64,000 bases of DNA from Suillus spraguei (Eukaryota; Basidiomycota; Agaricomycetes; Boletales; Suillaceae): positions 1 through 64,000 of the forward strand of contig JABCPU010000047.1 in assembly GCA_016800925.1 (NCBI GenBank), given 5' to 3'. Shown here one piece after another: positions 32,714 to 44,297 of the stretch. A model generated the notes under the pieces. The model ran no database searches. It was not told the origin of the DNA and worked only from the letters and a program-made list of their open reading frames with translations. Position 1 is the first letter of the stretch, and the number at the start of each line of letters is the position of its first letter. The position numbers and the translations under genes were made by a program.

Positions 32714-33905
32714 CTAGTCCACCCATCCAATCCAGCTCACATATCCAATCCACCCATCCACTCCAATCAATATCCATCCATATCTAATCCATATCCATAT
32801 CCGACTCAGTCCATCCATCCGATCTGATCCACCCATCTGATCCGTGTTCATATCCGATCCATGCTCATATCCGAAACTATTCCCGTGCACCTGCGCGTTA
32901 CTCCTTTTAGGTTAATACCTGTGTCTGGCTTTCGGTTATCTTGACTTCCATCTTGATAAGATATTTCATACAAGTCTTATTTCCAAGTTCATAGCCTTGT
33001 GTTCCACGATGCCTCAGACATAGCCTCGGACTATCCTTACTTGTCTTCCGGCATGCTACCTACAGTATATAAACTTGTAGTACAACTCCTGCAGACCTCA
33101 GTCTGATTCATTGTTCCTACTTCTGTATATTCCTTTGATTACTCTGTATCCTGTTATCATGTCTATATAACTCCGTTTCCGTTCTTGCACTTGGGCTCCG
33201 GCCCTTGTAAGCTTCCGACTCAGGCCTATGGGATCACTCCCTAGGCCGGAGCTTTGATCCTATGTCCTATAATCTTTTCGGACTTTGTCCATCTCCGTCT
33301 ATCATCTGTTTCACCTCTGACTCTACCTTTGGTAGTCTTATACTGTCTGTTTCTATTCTGGACCTTGTCCGGAGTAGTCTATACTATCTCTACACCATAT
33401 CCGGACCTACTCCTCTCTAGTAGCCAACACTTCCTCTAAGATCCACAGAGCTCTGCTCATCCAATCATCCAATCATCCGCTCCTCCGCTCCTCCGCTCCT
33501 CCGAGCTCCAGACCTTCGGACCCCTAGTCCTCCAGATCCATCCTATCCTATCCTCTGACATCTATGGATCATCTTTCCCTCCGGAGCTCTGCTCCTATCC
33601 TGCCCTGGACTTTGTCCAGCGGTCCATCCTTCATCCATTCTACTTGGAGCTTGTTCCAGTAGTGTTACCATTACTCCCTACCTTCCGGAAATAGTTCCGG
33701 CGCATTCCCGCGCTCATCCGGAAGTCCATCGGAGCTCTGTCGAGCTATCCTGCCTTAGAGTTCGTCTGGATTCTCCATTCGGACTTCACCAGAACTCTCC
33801 CTTGGACTTCATCCGAAATTAAGGGCACATACTTGGGTAAGGGGCACAGCGTACGAGCTGAGGCCAAGCCCCTTTGACTTTACAACCCTCCGGTACAACC
33901 CCATG
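32714..33905 (+). mobile_element. LTR family 4, solo or truncated
   Basis: Non-coding, rich in CATCC and CTCCG runs (e.g. 33476-33510). Its end resembles family 1 LTRs: AAGGGGCACAGCGTACGAGCTGAGGCC at 33838-33866 parallels the same segment near the end of family 1, and a TATATAAACTTGTAG box occurs at 33066. So it is a related LTR, about 1.2 kb, abutting the 5' end of element 1 on one side and truncated element 4 on the other. Exact ends and target duplication are not identifiable. Confidence 0.6.
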
Positions 33906-33936
33906 TAAGACCAGGACTTCTTACTAATCTCCGGTT

Positions 33937-36489
33937 TTGCATGGTCGTAACAACAATGTACAATTCTTTACAAAAATGGATATCCGGTCCAGTTATAATA
34001 ATATTCGCATTCATCCCGATGATCGCTGGAAAGCAGCATTTACTACGGAATTTGGCCTCTTCAAACCAAATGTCATGTTCTTCGGTCTTTGTAATTCCCC
34101 GGCAACCTTCCAAGCATATATGAATTGTACCTCCCAACAAGAAATCAATGAAGGATGGATGGTTATTTACATGGACAATATTCTGATCTTCTCCACAACC
34201 ATGGCAGAACACCGTGAACAGACTAGATGAGTTTTGATGAAAATACGAAATGAACACTTATTCCTGAAACCGGAAAAATGTACCTTTGATGCAGAAGAAG
34301 TGGAGTACCTCGGAATGATAATTCGCCCTGGACAAGCAGCTATGGACACCGCCAAAACCAAGGGAATCGCTGAATGGCCAATTCCGAAATCAGTAAAAGA
34401 TGTCCAGTCTTTCCTCAGCTTCTGCAACTTCTACCGCACATTCATTTCCCATTATTCCAATATCACGCGACCCCTTATTGATCTCACAAAGAAAGATACT
34501 CCCTTCCTTTGGACAACTCAATGTCAGGACACCTTTCAAGATCTCAAAGAGCGCTTCATCAAACAACCGGTACTTTGCAATCCAGATCCATCCCGGCAAT
34601 TTGCGGTTGCAACCGATGCTTCTCTTGTAGCAACGGGAGGCGTCCTATTGCAAACTGACGAAAACAGCATCTATCACCCATGCGCCTACTTGTCTCAGTC
34701 ATTGAACCCAGCAGAACGTAACTATCAAATTTTCGATCGGGAGTTACTTGCAGTTATCCGCGCATTAAACGAATGGCGTTATTATCTTGAAGGAAGCACC
34801 CATACAGTCCTCATCTTCACCGATCACAAAAACCTGCTGTACTTCCACACCGCACAGAAGCTGACATGACGACAAGCTCGCTGGCAATTGACATTGTCAC
34901 TCTTTGACATTGAACTACATCATGTTGCAGGTACTAAACTAGCTGCTCCAGACGCTCTCTCACGTCGCCCGGATCATGATGATGGTTCTCGTGATAATGA
35001 AGACACTGTGCTTCTTCCTGATTCACTGTTCGTCCGGCTTATCGACAATGATCTACTTGATGTACTGGCTACTTCTGATCCCTTGGATGACCCTGTATTC
35101 AAAACTGCATCGGATGCATTAGACGGTGTTTGTCTTCCTCCTATGAAGTCGGCATTGTCTGATTGGAAGATTGATCATGACGTACTCTATTTCAAAAACT
35201 GCGCTTACATTCCCCCAGCCCATCGTGCTGCCATCCTTAATCATTATCATGATCATATCACTGCTGGTCATCCTGGTTGTTTAAAAACTGAAGAACTTGT
35301 TAAACGGGAAGCTTGGTGGCCTTCTATGGGTGCTTACATCCGTAAATATGTTGAGGGTTGCGCCCTTTGTCAGCAAATGAAGTCAGACACGCATCTGGTC
35401 TGCCCTCCCCTTTTGCCAATCCCGTCCTCTGCTTCCCGCCCCTTTTCGCAAATCTCCGTTGACTTGATCACCAACCTCCCATGTCAGGGGGCTTTGATAG
35501 TATCATGGTCGTGGTGGACCATGGCCTTATGAAGGGGGTAATTATTATCCCTTGCCTTAAAACCATCACTTCTGAAGGTGTTGCCAAGTTATTTTTGAAA
35601 CATGTTTATCGCTGGTTTGGACTCCATGACAAAGTCATCTCCGATCATGGCCCACAGTTCCTATCTTGTTTCTCAAAAGAACTTACCCGACTCCTCGACT
35701 ATACCATTGCTCCATCTATGGCTTACCACCCCAGACTGATGGTCAAACCGAGCGACTTAATCAAGAGTTAGAAACATATTTGCATATCTACTGCCACAAC
35801 AATCCCGGAGATTGGATAGAACATCTCCCTATTGCTGAGTTCGTTCACAATCATTAAAAACACGATGCCTGAAACGCCTCGCCATTCTTTCTCATGATGG
35901 GATATGAACCCCGTGCCATTCCCCATTTAATCCCTGATTCTACCATACCAGCAGCGGAAGATTGAGTTCGATCTCTGCAGAAGATCTGAGAAGAAGCCAT
36001 CACATGCCACAATATTGCTATGCAAACTATGGCAGAACGATCCCGAGGAGATAAGTACCAACCATGGAAGATTGGAGATAAGGTTTGGCTATCTGCCACT
36101 AATCTTAGACTCAAACTCCCATCGCAAAAACTTGCACCAAAGCGATACGGACCTTTCCCGATCACTAATGTCTTATCGCCTATCACGTTCACGCTTAAAC
36201 TCCCTCTGCAATGGAAAATTCACCCCACTTTCCACATTCTATGTTATTGTCCTATAGCAAAACCAACATACACAGCCCGAACTTCCTAGAACTGCCACCT
36301 GATATCATTGAAGAAGAAGAAGAATACGAAGTAGAAGCAATTATTTCTCACAAAGGAACCGGCAATCGCCGATGCTATCTTGTCTCCTGGAAAGGATACT
36401 TATCGGGAGATAACGAATGGATCCCCGAAAAGAATCTAGCAAACTCCGCAAGAATCTTGACCGCTTATAAGAAACGACATGCCCTTTGA
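33937..36489 (+). pseudogene. Element 4 pol: RT (partial), RNase H, integrase, chromodomain
   Basis: RT from [17 protein letters not shown] and [17 protein letters not shown] to VIYMDNILIFS, where the second catalytic Asp is Asn. RNase H: IATDASLVATGG-like region, [26 protein letters not shown]. Integrase: [39 protein letters not shown] (Arg changed to His), [17 protein letters not shown]. Chromodomain 36320-36450: YEVEAIISHKG, LVSWKGYLSGDNEWIPE. In-frame stops at 34228 (after QTR), 34867 (after KLT) and two near 35963 and 35989 are each TGA where element 2 has Arg (CGA). Frame changes occur near 35490 and 35730. Confidence 0.85.
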
Positions 36490-36521
36490 ATTCGAATCAG
36501 CCTCATAAACCATTCAATATG

Positions 36522-38018
36522 ACCTCTTCCGCAAATGCTTCATTCCCCACTGCTTACATTCACCCTGTCACTGAAGAAACTTATACCACCACTGACCACT
36601 ATGCCGACCTCATCAGAAACATCAACAGAAACTCCTTCGTTGAAGCCGCCCTCCTCTGCCCTGGACACGCAACTGAGATTGAAAAGATCCTTACTGGCAA
36701 GGATGCATTTGTCACCATCCTCTTCACCAACATCATCCGCACAGCTGCCCTCATCGAAACCATATGCCATGACGTTCAAGATGATGCTATCCGTCAACAA
36801 ATCTTACACTGCCAGAAACGCATTCACTCTTATGGACTGCTTCTCCTTCCCAATTCTTTTAAAGCTGATGTTGAGATGGCTATTCACATCGTGGCTGAGC
36901 GTCGAGCAGGTGTGGCGAGACCTCCCTCTCCACAAAGAGATCCACTCCAAATTCCTGCTCCTTCCACCTGTGATTCGGGCACTTGTTCTAATATCACTGC
37001 CCTTACTGGCTTACTCGCTGCTGTTCAGGAAGCAAATAACACAGCTGATGCCATCATCGGAGAACTTGAAGGAGCAACGGTCAACTCTAGAGAAGCGAGA
37101 GGATTGGTAGCTCGCCTAATTGACGCAATTCACCATTACGAAATGCAACCCACACCATAGCCAATCAACACTACCGCTATGCTTGAGGAGGACACAGAAC
37201 CTCCTCATCTATTCACTGAATGCTGTGCCACGCATGAAAAAGCGGTCGTAACTAACGCACTACATAATGAGCTTGCTGAGATTATTGCACTCGGGAATCG
37301 TGTGACTGAAGAATTACATAACGAGCCCGTCAAAGTTAATGCGCTCAGTCAACTTTTAAAAGACCTTCATATCCATCCTCCTATGGTCGTCCCTCGCATT
37401 CTCAATTCTACCATTCCCGTCCTCGTAGAAGCTCTAGGACCCACAACTTCCTCAGACCCAGACGAGCTGCTAGCCACAGCCATCATGACACCAGCGCCCT
37501 CTATCTATACCATCGATGATCACCAAATCGACGACATTTGCTCTAGCAACGAGCGCGCCCTTAGACATATTACTCGCAAATGAGGAAAGAAATGCACACG
37601 ATCTATGAGTCCCCACCGCCGTATCATCACTCCAACTCCACTGCGGAAGGCGAACTCCAACCCTGATGAAAACATGAAATGCTGCATTTGCAGACTACTT
37701 GGGCATCATCAGAAGAATTGCGTGGAGTACCAGTGCGGGGTTTGTCAATATTGGTCGCCCACCCACTTATCCATCTATTGTCCTCAATGAGTCGGAACTC
37801 CTCCCTTCACCTTAACCTGGAAAGATGACGGGTTCTACAATGCACTTCGTTCTTGGGAACGACAGCTTTATGATGAATGGACTCGAGCAGCGGCTAGGCG
37901 AGATTCCAAATGACGTGCTGGTGCTGAAGAAGCCGAGTATATGAGAAGTGGTTCGATTCTTGACAAAGACTATGAGTATAGCGACGATCCTATCTATTAT
38001 GCTAATCAAGACGAGTAA
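36522..38018 (+). pseudogene. 3' accessory ORF of element 4, zinc knuckles, four in-frame stops
   Basis: A single frame of about 499 codons from ATG 36522 (MTSSANASFP) to TAA 38016-38018, starting 32 bp after the pol stop. It is broken only by in-frame stops at 37158 (TAG), 37581, 37788 and 37911 (all TGA). The first ~220 residues are largely helical (LIRNINRNSFVEAALLCPG, LVARLIDAIHHYEM). A CCHC knuckle CCICRLLGHHQKNC and a second Cys/His cluster CGVCQYWSPTHLSIYC follow around 37680-37785, then LTWKDDGFYNALRSWERQL and an acidic end. Element 2 keeps the C-terminal third with Arg at the three TGA positions. A gag-like RNA-binding role is inference. Confidence 0.65.
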
Positions 38019-38038
38019 AGCCGGTGACTTTATGTGTA

Positions 38039-38050
38039 AAACGGGGGTAA
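38039..38050 (+). promoter_or_regulatory. Polypurine tract of element 4
   Basis: AAACGGGGGTAA directly precedes the LTR. Confidence 0.75.
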
Positions 38051-38522
38051 TGTTACAATCGTACGTGCCCCTATTCATTTTCGTCTCATCTTTACCTTGT
38101 ATATTACGTAACATGACTCTGACTCATATGCTCAACGCATCTGTACTATAGTTTCCTTCCTTCTTTGGATACGCACTTATGTTCTCACGTCTCTCTTGGT
38201 CCATGCGCACATATTGGCTTATTTAAGCATGTTGTATTATGCTTGTATACCTTACTTTAATTTTACTGGGTTTTACCTGGAATATCCTTCGCTTAGGTCT
38301 CCAACCTAAGTCGTCTGAATTGTCTCTAAGTCTAAGCACTCCTTAGTCTTAGTCTCTATTCTGCTGATCATCTTAGAGTCGCGACTCTTCGACCGAACCC
38401 TTGATCCTACTCGGAACACTTCCTTGTAGTAGTCCTCATTCTCTTTTGAACGTAATTGAACTTCCCAGCAGACCGTCTGTGTCTTATCACTGTCGCTGGT
38501 GACACCACCCCAGTTTGTAACA
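38051..38522 (+). repeat. 3' LTR of element 4 (LTR family 2)
   Basis: TGTTACAATCG to TTTGTAACA, 472 bp, clearly diverged from the element 2 LTRs. TATTTAAG is followed after 34 nt by ACTTTAATTTT, one base different from the element 2 11-mer. Inserted immediately upstream of the ribonucleotide reductase remnant. Confidence 0.92.
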
Positions 38523-39560
38523 AATATCTCACTAGATTCGCCAACCAAGCCATCAGATGACAAGGACACTCTTCCTGTTTTGATCAATGATTGCAAGCAT
38601 TCAGTCTCGCTGGACTCTCAAAACACTGAGGACGAGCATGAGGAGCTTCACAAGAAGTTTGTCGGTGAAATTGACCTACCTGAAAGTCAGTGGCTTGGTT
38701 TCATGTGTGAATTAATCTTCAACTTAGCTTTTCATTTCAGGTGAAGAGCCTTTGCTCAGAGAATCCAAGCGCTGTTTCATTCTTTTTCCCATTCAATACC
38801 ACAAGGTTTGTTACTGTCTGGAGTCTCCTGTTGACTTTAACTTAGCTTTTCATTTCAGGCGAAGAACTTTTGCTCAAAGAATCTAAGCACCGTTTCGTTC
38901 TTTTCCCCATCCAATACCATGAGGTTTGTTACTGTCTGACGTCCTGTTAACTTCATTTTAACAATTCACTAGATATGGCAAATGTACAAGAAAGCCGAGG
39001 CATCATTCTGGAGTGCCGAGGAGATGGACCTCTCAAAGGATGTCCATGACTGGACTAACCGTCTGAATGATAATGTCACTTTGTTTCACACATCCTTGCT
39101 TTCTTTGCTGCATCTGACGGCATTGTTAATGAAAACCTCCTTGAACGTTTCTCCAGCGAGGTCCAGGCTGCTGAAGCCTGGTGCTTCTACGGCTTCCAAA
39201 TCATGATGGAGAACATTCACTCTGAGACCTACTCACTTCTCATCAACACTTACATCAAGGATTCTGCCCAGCACAAATACCTCTTTGACGCCATGGAAAC
39301 TATTCCTTGCATCAAGCGCAAGGCTGACTGGGCACTCAAGTGGATATCTGATCAGTGTTCCACCTTTGGTGAGCACTTGGTCGCCTTTGCTGCCATCAAA
39401 GGCATCTTCTTCACTGGTTCCTTTGCATCCATCTTCTGGCTCAAGAAGTGTGGCCCTACACCTAAATCATCACAAGACTATGTCTCTGCGTCCCCAACTT
39501 CCGCATATTCTTGTTCATCGACATCAAGCTTCACCCTTTCATCTGGCATGACAAATTTGC
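38523..39560 (+). pseudogene. Ribonucleotide reductase small subunit (R2) pseudogene
   Basis: Recognisable R2 sequence in several frames: [115 protein letters not shown]. The iron-ligand blocks AEEMDLSKD and ENIHSE are kept, but a frame break lies near 39080 and the protein stops matching after WLKKCG (~39450), losing the C-terminal third. At least one intron remains, so it is not a processed copy. One exon with its 5' intron end is duplicated (38721-38818 and 38839-38937). The 5' part is cut by the LTR at 38522. The segment 39470-39730 is open in places ([20 protein letters not shown]) but unassigned. Confidence 0.85.
38721..38937 (+). repeat. Tandem exon duplication inside the R2 pseudogene
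   Basis: Period 118 bp, two copies: the intron end CTTAGCTTTTCATTTCAG, the exon, and the next donor GGTTTGTTACTGTCTG. The copies differ at about ten positions; exon copies are 38741-38804 and 38859-38922 and encode EEPLLRESKRCF- and EELLLKESKHRF-type versions of the same R2 segment. Confidence 0.85.
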
Positions 39561-39756
39561 CGCAGCATATCCACCCTATTGCTGGTACAATCGGCAACTA
39601 TGAGTTTCTGAACTCGGTATGCCACAAGCATGACACGTTCCCACATGGTCAAAACCCCAACTGCGCTTCTCTTTCTCCCACTCTCATGGACCATTGTAAG
39701 TTTTCTATATATTCAGTTGTTTGTGTTTGATGTTTCTCATCAATCCTACCTAGAAC

Positions 39757-41776
39757 ATGCCTGAAACAACATGTCCTGCATGTAACAAAAAGCTTGTATC
39801 ATTAAGGGGCTATAACCAGCACTTGTGAAAACCATCAATCCTGCTTGTCACGATCTCTACATTTGCTCACAGCAATTTCATGGTAATCCGCCTACTTGAG
39901 TTCCCCAGGATGAAGATCAGGACATGGATATTGGAGATGCGTCTGACCCAGATCACTTGCCGCTGGAGTTCGAAGGTGTTTTTTTTGGGACATATGCTGA
40001 GGACGAGCTTGAGTGGCCAGATGATGGGGGAGCCATGGGTGATGCGCCCACAGATGAAGAGGACTTAGGTGACAACAATGCCCATGATGAATGGGAACCT
40101 CCATTGGTACCATCGGCTCACAATCCACATGAGGGAGATGATGAAGATAACAACATCCAGGACCAACATACCCAGATGCACAAGATCCTCATTACGGAGT
40201 AGAGGAATGCCTTCGCAAACATGAAGATGCACCTATAGTTGTCCAATACCCTGACCAACGAGCCGGACAACCCATCAACCCAACCAAGCAATCGAGTAAC
40301 ATGACTTATCACACACAGCTCATTGGCTCAGGCCCAAATAATGTGTATGCTCCATTCACTTCGAAGCTGGACTGGGAGATGGCTCGATGGGCCAAATTAC
40401 GAGGCCCCAGTTCAACTGTGTTTTCAGAGCTCGTTTCTATTGAGGGTGTAAGTTTATAATTTATTTTGAAGCTGCGAGGATTGGTCTAATTATTATATGT
40501 CCAGCTTAGTGAACCCTCGGTCTCTCCTTCAAGAATACACATGAATTGAACAAGATTATCAACAATGAACTTCCAGGCCGCCCAAAGTTTAAACGAGAGC
40601 AGATTGTCATCACCAATGAAGCATTTGATGTTTATTTTTGTGATATCATTGAGTGTATCACAGCTCTCTTCAGGGACCTGAACTTTGCAGATTTTCTCAT
40701 ATTTGCACCTGAGCGCCACTATGCCGATGAAGATGAGATGGTTCGTTTATATCACGAGATGAATACAGGTAAATGGTGGTGGAATACTCAGGTTGGTGTT
40801 ATGTGCCTTTGTAAAGCTATCACACAGTAGATTAACATTGTACTTGTAGAAATGTCTCGACCACAAGCACCCTGGTGCAACAATCATTCCAGTCATTATT
40901 TCGTCAGACAAGACCCAAGTTACTCTGTTTCGCAACAAGACAGCATACTCTGTCTATATGACAATAGGAAACATTCCGAAGGAGATCCATCGAAAACCAT
41001 CTCGCCATGCACATGTCCTTCTAGCATACCTCCCGACAACCACCTTGAGCATGTCACCAATAAGGCATCTCGCCACCACATGCTCACAAATCTGTACCAT
41101 GCTTGTGTGGGACGCGTGCTCGCTCCACTTGCAACTGCGGGCATTGATGGAGTCAATATGCGAAGTGGTGATGGGGCTGTCCGTAGATGCCATCCCTGTT
41201 TGCGTGCTTCGCTGGAGATTATCCAGAGCAGGTATTAGTGACTGGAGTTAAGATGATGCAATGCCCTAGTTGTGATGTTCCCTCGGATGAACTCGGTCTC
41301 GCAGCTGGTGCTGCAAACTATCAACCATGAAACCTTGACGCAGTACTTGATGCCCTTAGTGTTCTCCATGAAGGTGGATTGGCCTTCGTTCGTGCATGCA
41401 CAGAGGCTGGCATTAAGCCTATCATTCACCCATACTGGGAGGGTTTACCTTTCGTCAATATATTTGAATCTATCACCCCCGACATCTTACATCAATTGTA
41501 TCAAGGACTGGTGAAACATCTCCTCGCTTGGCTTTCAGAAGCATGCGGCAGTGCAGAGATTGATGCACGATGTCGTCGCCTTCCCCCGAATCACCACATC
41601 CGACATTTTACGAAGGGTATTACAACATTGTCACGCTTGAGCAGCATGGAGCACAGTCAAATCTGCTGCTTTTTGCTTGGGATAATCATCGACATTAGAT
41701 TACCAAATAACATGTCTTCTTCACGGCTCCTTCGTGCTGTTCGTGGCCTGTTGGATTTTTTATATCTTGCCCAATA
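39757..41776 (+). pseudogene. Outer Plavaka transposase, N-terminal part
   Basis: CACTA-like Plavaka DDE transposase split by insertion of a second Plavaka. ATG 39757 begins a C2H2-type finger (CPACNKKLVSLRGYNQHL) with a stop directly after it and a frame change. An acidic region, then WEMARWAKLRGPSSTVFSEL, intron, GRPKFKREQIV, DIIECITALF, APERHYADEDEM, GKWWWNTQ, intron, TIGNIPKEIHRKPS, NMRSGDGA, HPYWEGLPF, DILHQLYQGLVKHLL, CRRLPPNHHIRHF and LRAVRGLLDFLYLAQY. It breaks off at 41776 and resumes at 48251. The same protein at 44.9-48.1 kb gives the reading. Several frameshifts. Confidence 0.85.
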
Positions 41777-41794
41777 CATCAGGAAAACCCTCCC
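41777..41794 (+). repeat. Left terminal inverted repeat, inner Plavaka
   Basis: CATCAGGAAAACCCTCCC; exact reverse complement at the right end. Confidence 0.92.
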
Positions 41795-42164
41795 CCAACA
41801 AATTTGACTAAAGATGCAACATTAGAACTAATCCTGCGTTATTATGTCTAAATTATACAAATTCAAGTTTTAGCAAGCTTAGTTCGGTTTTTTTACCCCC
41901 TAATAAAAACACAAGAATTAGCAATGATTTTCAGTTATTCAAACACATTATCATGACTTGTAGAATTAATTGTTTGATCTTAGACGAGAGTTCCAACCGA
42001 ATCAGACAGAATAAGATAACAAGAACAAAATTAAATTTGATTAAAAATGGGTATATGGGCTAGTAGGGTAATTTAAATAACAGTGCGCGCTATGATCAAC
42101 CAGGAGACTATGTATCAGCTTCACAATTCCGTATTGTACACCATGAAAACAAGTGGGGGATGAA

Positions 42165-44297
42165 TCAGTCTTCTTCCATATTGTCGAGGTCAAGTAACTC
42201 GAATGCTTCGAGCTCAGCAGCATGGCCACTGGCAGCGGCGCCGCTGTATCGCAACTTCCTGCAAGCAGAGTGAGCATCGAGGGAATACTACCTAAGTGGA
42301 ACTCACTGCGCAGCCTCATAGATGTCGGCCATCATACAGTGGAATTTCGCAGGTGCGTCCTTCTTCAGTTTTTCCAGGAACCTGACATGGTAGTTGTATG
42401 TCTCGCTGAATAAATTTCCTGTAAAGTTGAATTTCGACGGTGAACCTTGCGACTTCCACAGAAGGGCTGCATACACCTTTGCAACGAGTTAGACGGCACA
42501 TCCGTACAATGACGACAAGCACGTTACCGCAGTTGCAACCAATGCCAGCAAAGGGATAGGGACTTCGGGGCGCTGGCCTTTGTTGTTGGCGATTTCGACG
42601 AAGCGTTCCGTAAACTTGATGGCAATGGACCTCGAGCTATGAAAGAGCTGCCGATATATTAAGAAAAGTAAGAGTTCACCCTGGTAGGGCTTCTTCCCAA
42701 TGGGCGAAGCCTCGTTATTGATCTGTATAATTTCAACAATGTCAGTAGTACAGGCAAGGGGAGAGATCTCACATCAAACTTCAAGGCGTATATATATGCA
42801 AGCTTATCCAACAGCCTTCTCGCTGCAGCTTTCCCAGAGTCGGTGTGTCCAAGGCGAAAGTAACCATCGGCATTCGCACATGCGTCTTCCTTCAGCTCAC
42901 GGCGCAATATTGGAACACGAGCATCCACCTCGCATATGGTTAGAGACTGATAAGAAAGGGTGCAAGTTGAACTCACCAAGCTACCGAGTTGTGACGCATA
43001 CCTAACGTCTGATTGAAGACGTTCTTTGATTGGATGCACACCACGTTTTTCGGCGACTACTATCAATGCTTGCAGCGCGACTTGGTTCTTGTCAACCAAT
43101 TCAGGGTAGCCGTTGGCGAAAAAAAGGTGGCACTTGACTTCCATGATTGCGGACTGAAGAACTCTGCGAGTCTCTATGTTCTGATCAAGTAATTTCACCT
43201 TTCCACTTTCTGTTCGAACGAGTGAGGCGATACTCCGAGTCTTCGTGTCTGAGGTTTGAAGTTTCCGAGTCGGTGCAGTACCTTCATCGTCAGATTGAAA
43301 TTCTGACGAGTTGCCACCAGTCGAGCGATCTTCAATGGACTCCGAAACTGCATCTTCAACATCCATATTGGCCCAGGTAGGAGTCTCCGCCGCTTGTTTG
43401 TGATCTCAGGCCTTGAACTCGGCTTTTGAAGTGCCACGTGATTTCGATGCTACCTGCTGCTTGTTGGTGACGACCGACGCGACCTTGAAAGTATCAAACG
43501 TGAGTCCACAAGCATATGATATAATAAAGCTGACCTCATCGAAAAGCTTCATTGCAGCCGAATCTTCATCCTCGCTGTCAGTGGCACTGCTCTCATGATC
43601 ACTACCGTCTGAATCGGTTAGTAAGTTGTCCCGACTCGGTTTGTCCCTGGGCCGACTCGTATCAGAGTCAGCACTCTGCTCCTCATCTTCATCTTCAGGC
43701 AACGCCACATCTCTCATAGCGTAAGTTCGGCAGAGTTTCGCTGGTCGTCGATAGTTAGGCTGCGCTGCACAAGATGATCATGTGAGACTCGGACTTCCTT
43801 TTTGGTCACGGCGTAGGCTGACCTTCAAGTTGCTTATCAACCATCAGTGGAGCCTGCAAGATACCATCATCTGAGTCGCTCATGTCGCGCGGACGCTCTG
43901 CCAGTGCCCAACATTTTTCCATGTAAGTACCATAAATCAGTTTCAAGTGTATCAACGGACTCAGTGTTGACGGCTTTCTTGACACCATAGTCCTGTTTGA
44001 CTTGCCAGTGGAGCTGGAGTTCCGACTTGGAGTAGGCGCCGGTGCCAACGCGTCAGTTCTCTTTTTTGTGGCAGGACAGTCTTGGGCTGATGTCGCTGTC
44101 GCATTCTTGCGTCTTGGTTTATCTTGCTTCCAAACTGAATCTCAGGTCAGTTTGATTTATTGATGGTGTTTTCGGTCGCTCACCTGCGTTTTCGATAGCT
44201 TTTTTCTTGGCACCACGCGCTTCTGTCGAGCCTCACAGTCAGTCACTTGCCGAGTTGCTTATACTCACTTACCTTGATCCTGCCGAGGTAAAGTCAT
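42165..44297 (-). CDS. DUF6532 protein encoded in the transposon
   Basis: Multi-exon minus-strand gene. Start proposed at 44297 (MTLPRQDQ), stop 42165-42167. The N-terminal half is charged and disordered (CPATKKRTDALAPAPTPSRN; acidic stretch LPEDEDEEQSADSD). The C-terminal half fits the basidiomycete DUF6532 domain: RYASQLGSL, VPILRRELKEDACANADGYF, YIYALKF, PIGKKPYQGELLLFLIYRQL, ALVATAVYAALLW, FHCMMADIYEAA, in this order across introns 42929-42976, 42723-42772, 42477-42527 and 42259-42307. A TGA at 43406-43408 is in frame but would be removed by a possible 69-bp phase-0 intron (CAG|GTAGCA to GGAG|ACT); otherwise it is a nonsense mutation. The family function is unknown. Being between the transposon ends and divergent from the transposase, it may be an accessory DNA-binding factor, as TNPA is in En/Spm; this is inference. 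Confidence 0.75.

Larger units (their letters stand above)
33937..38522 (+). mobile_element. Element 4: 5'-truncated relative of element 2
   Basis: Plus-strand copy of the same family as element 2, lacking 5' LTR, gag, protease and the start of RT; it begins in RT next to LTR family 4. RT-RNase H-integrase-chromodomain are followed by a long 3' ORF, polypurine tract and 3' LTR. It has most of the 3' ORF that element 2 lost. Damage is mainly in-frame stops rather than frameshifts. Confidence 0.88.

Noticed and set aside
33880..34257. Minus-strand frame of 125 codons
   Set aside because: It is the antisense shadow of the element 4 reverse transcriptase; the same shadow appears over element 2 at 25592-26044.
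39470..39730. Independent gene between the R2 remnant and Plavaka
   Set aside because: Open only in short shifted pieces; no recognisable domain beyond some aromatic-rich residues.
43406..43408. In-frame TGA as proof that the DUF6532 gene is dead
   Set aside because: A 69-bp phase-0 intron with a CAG|GTAGCA donor would remove it and restores a continuous frame, although its GAG acceptor is not typical; left undecided.
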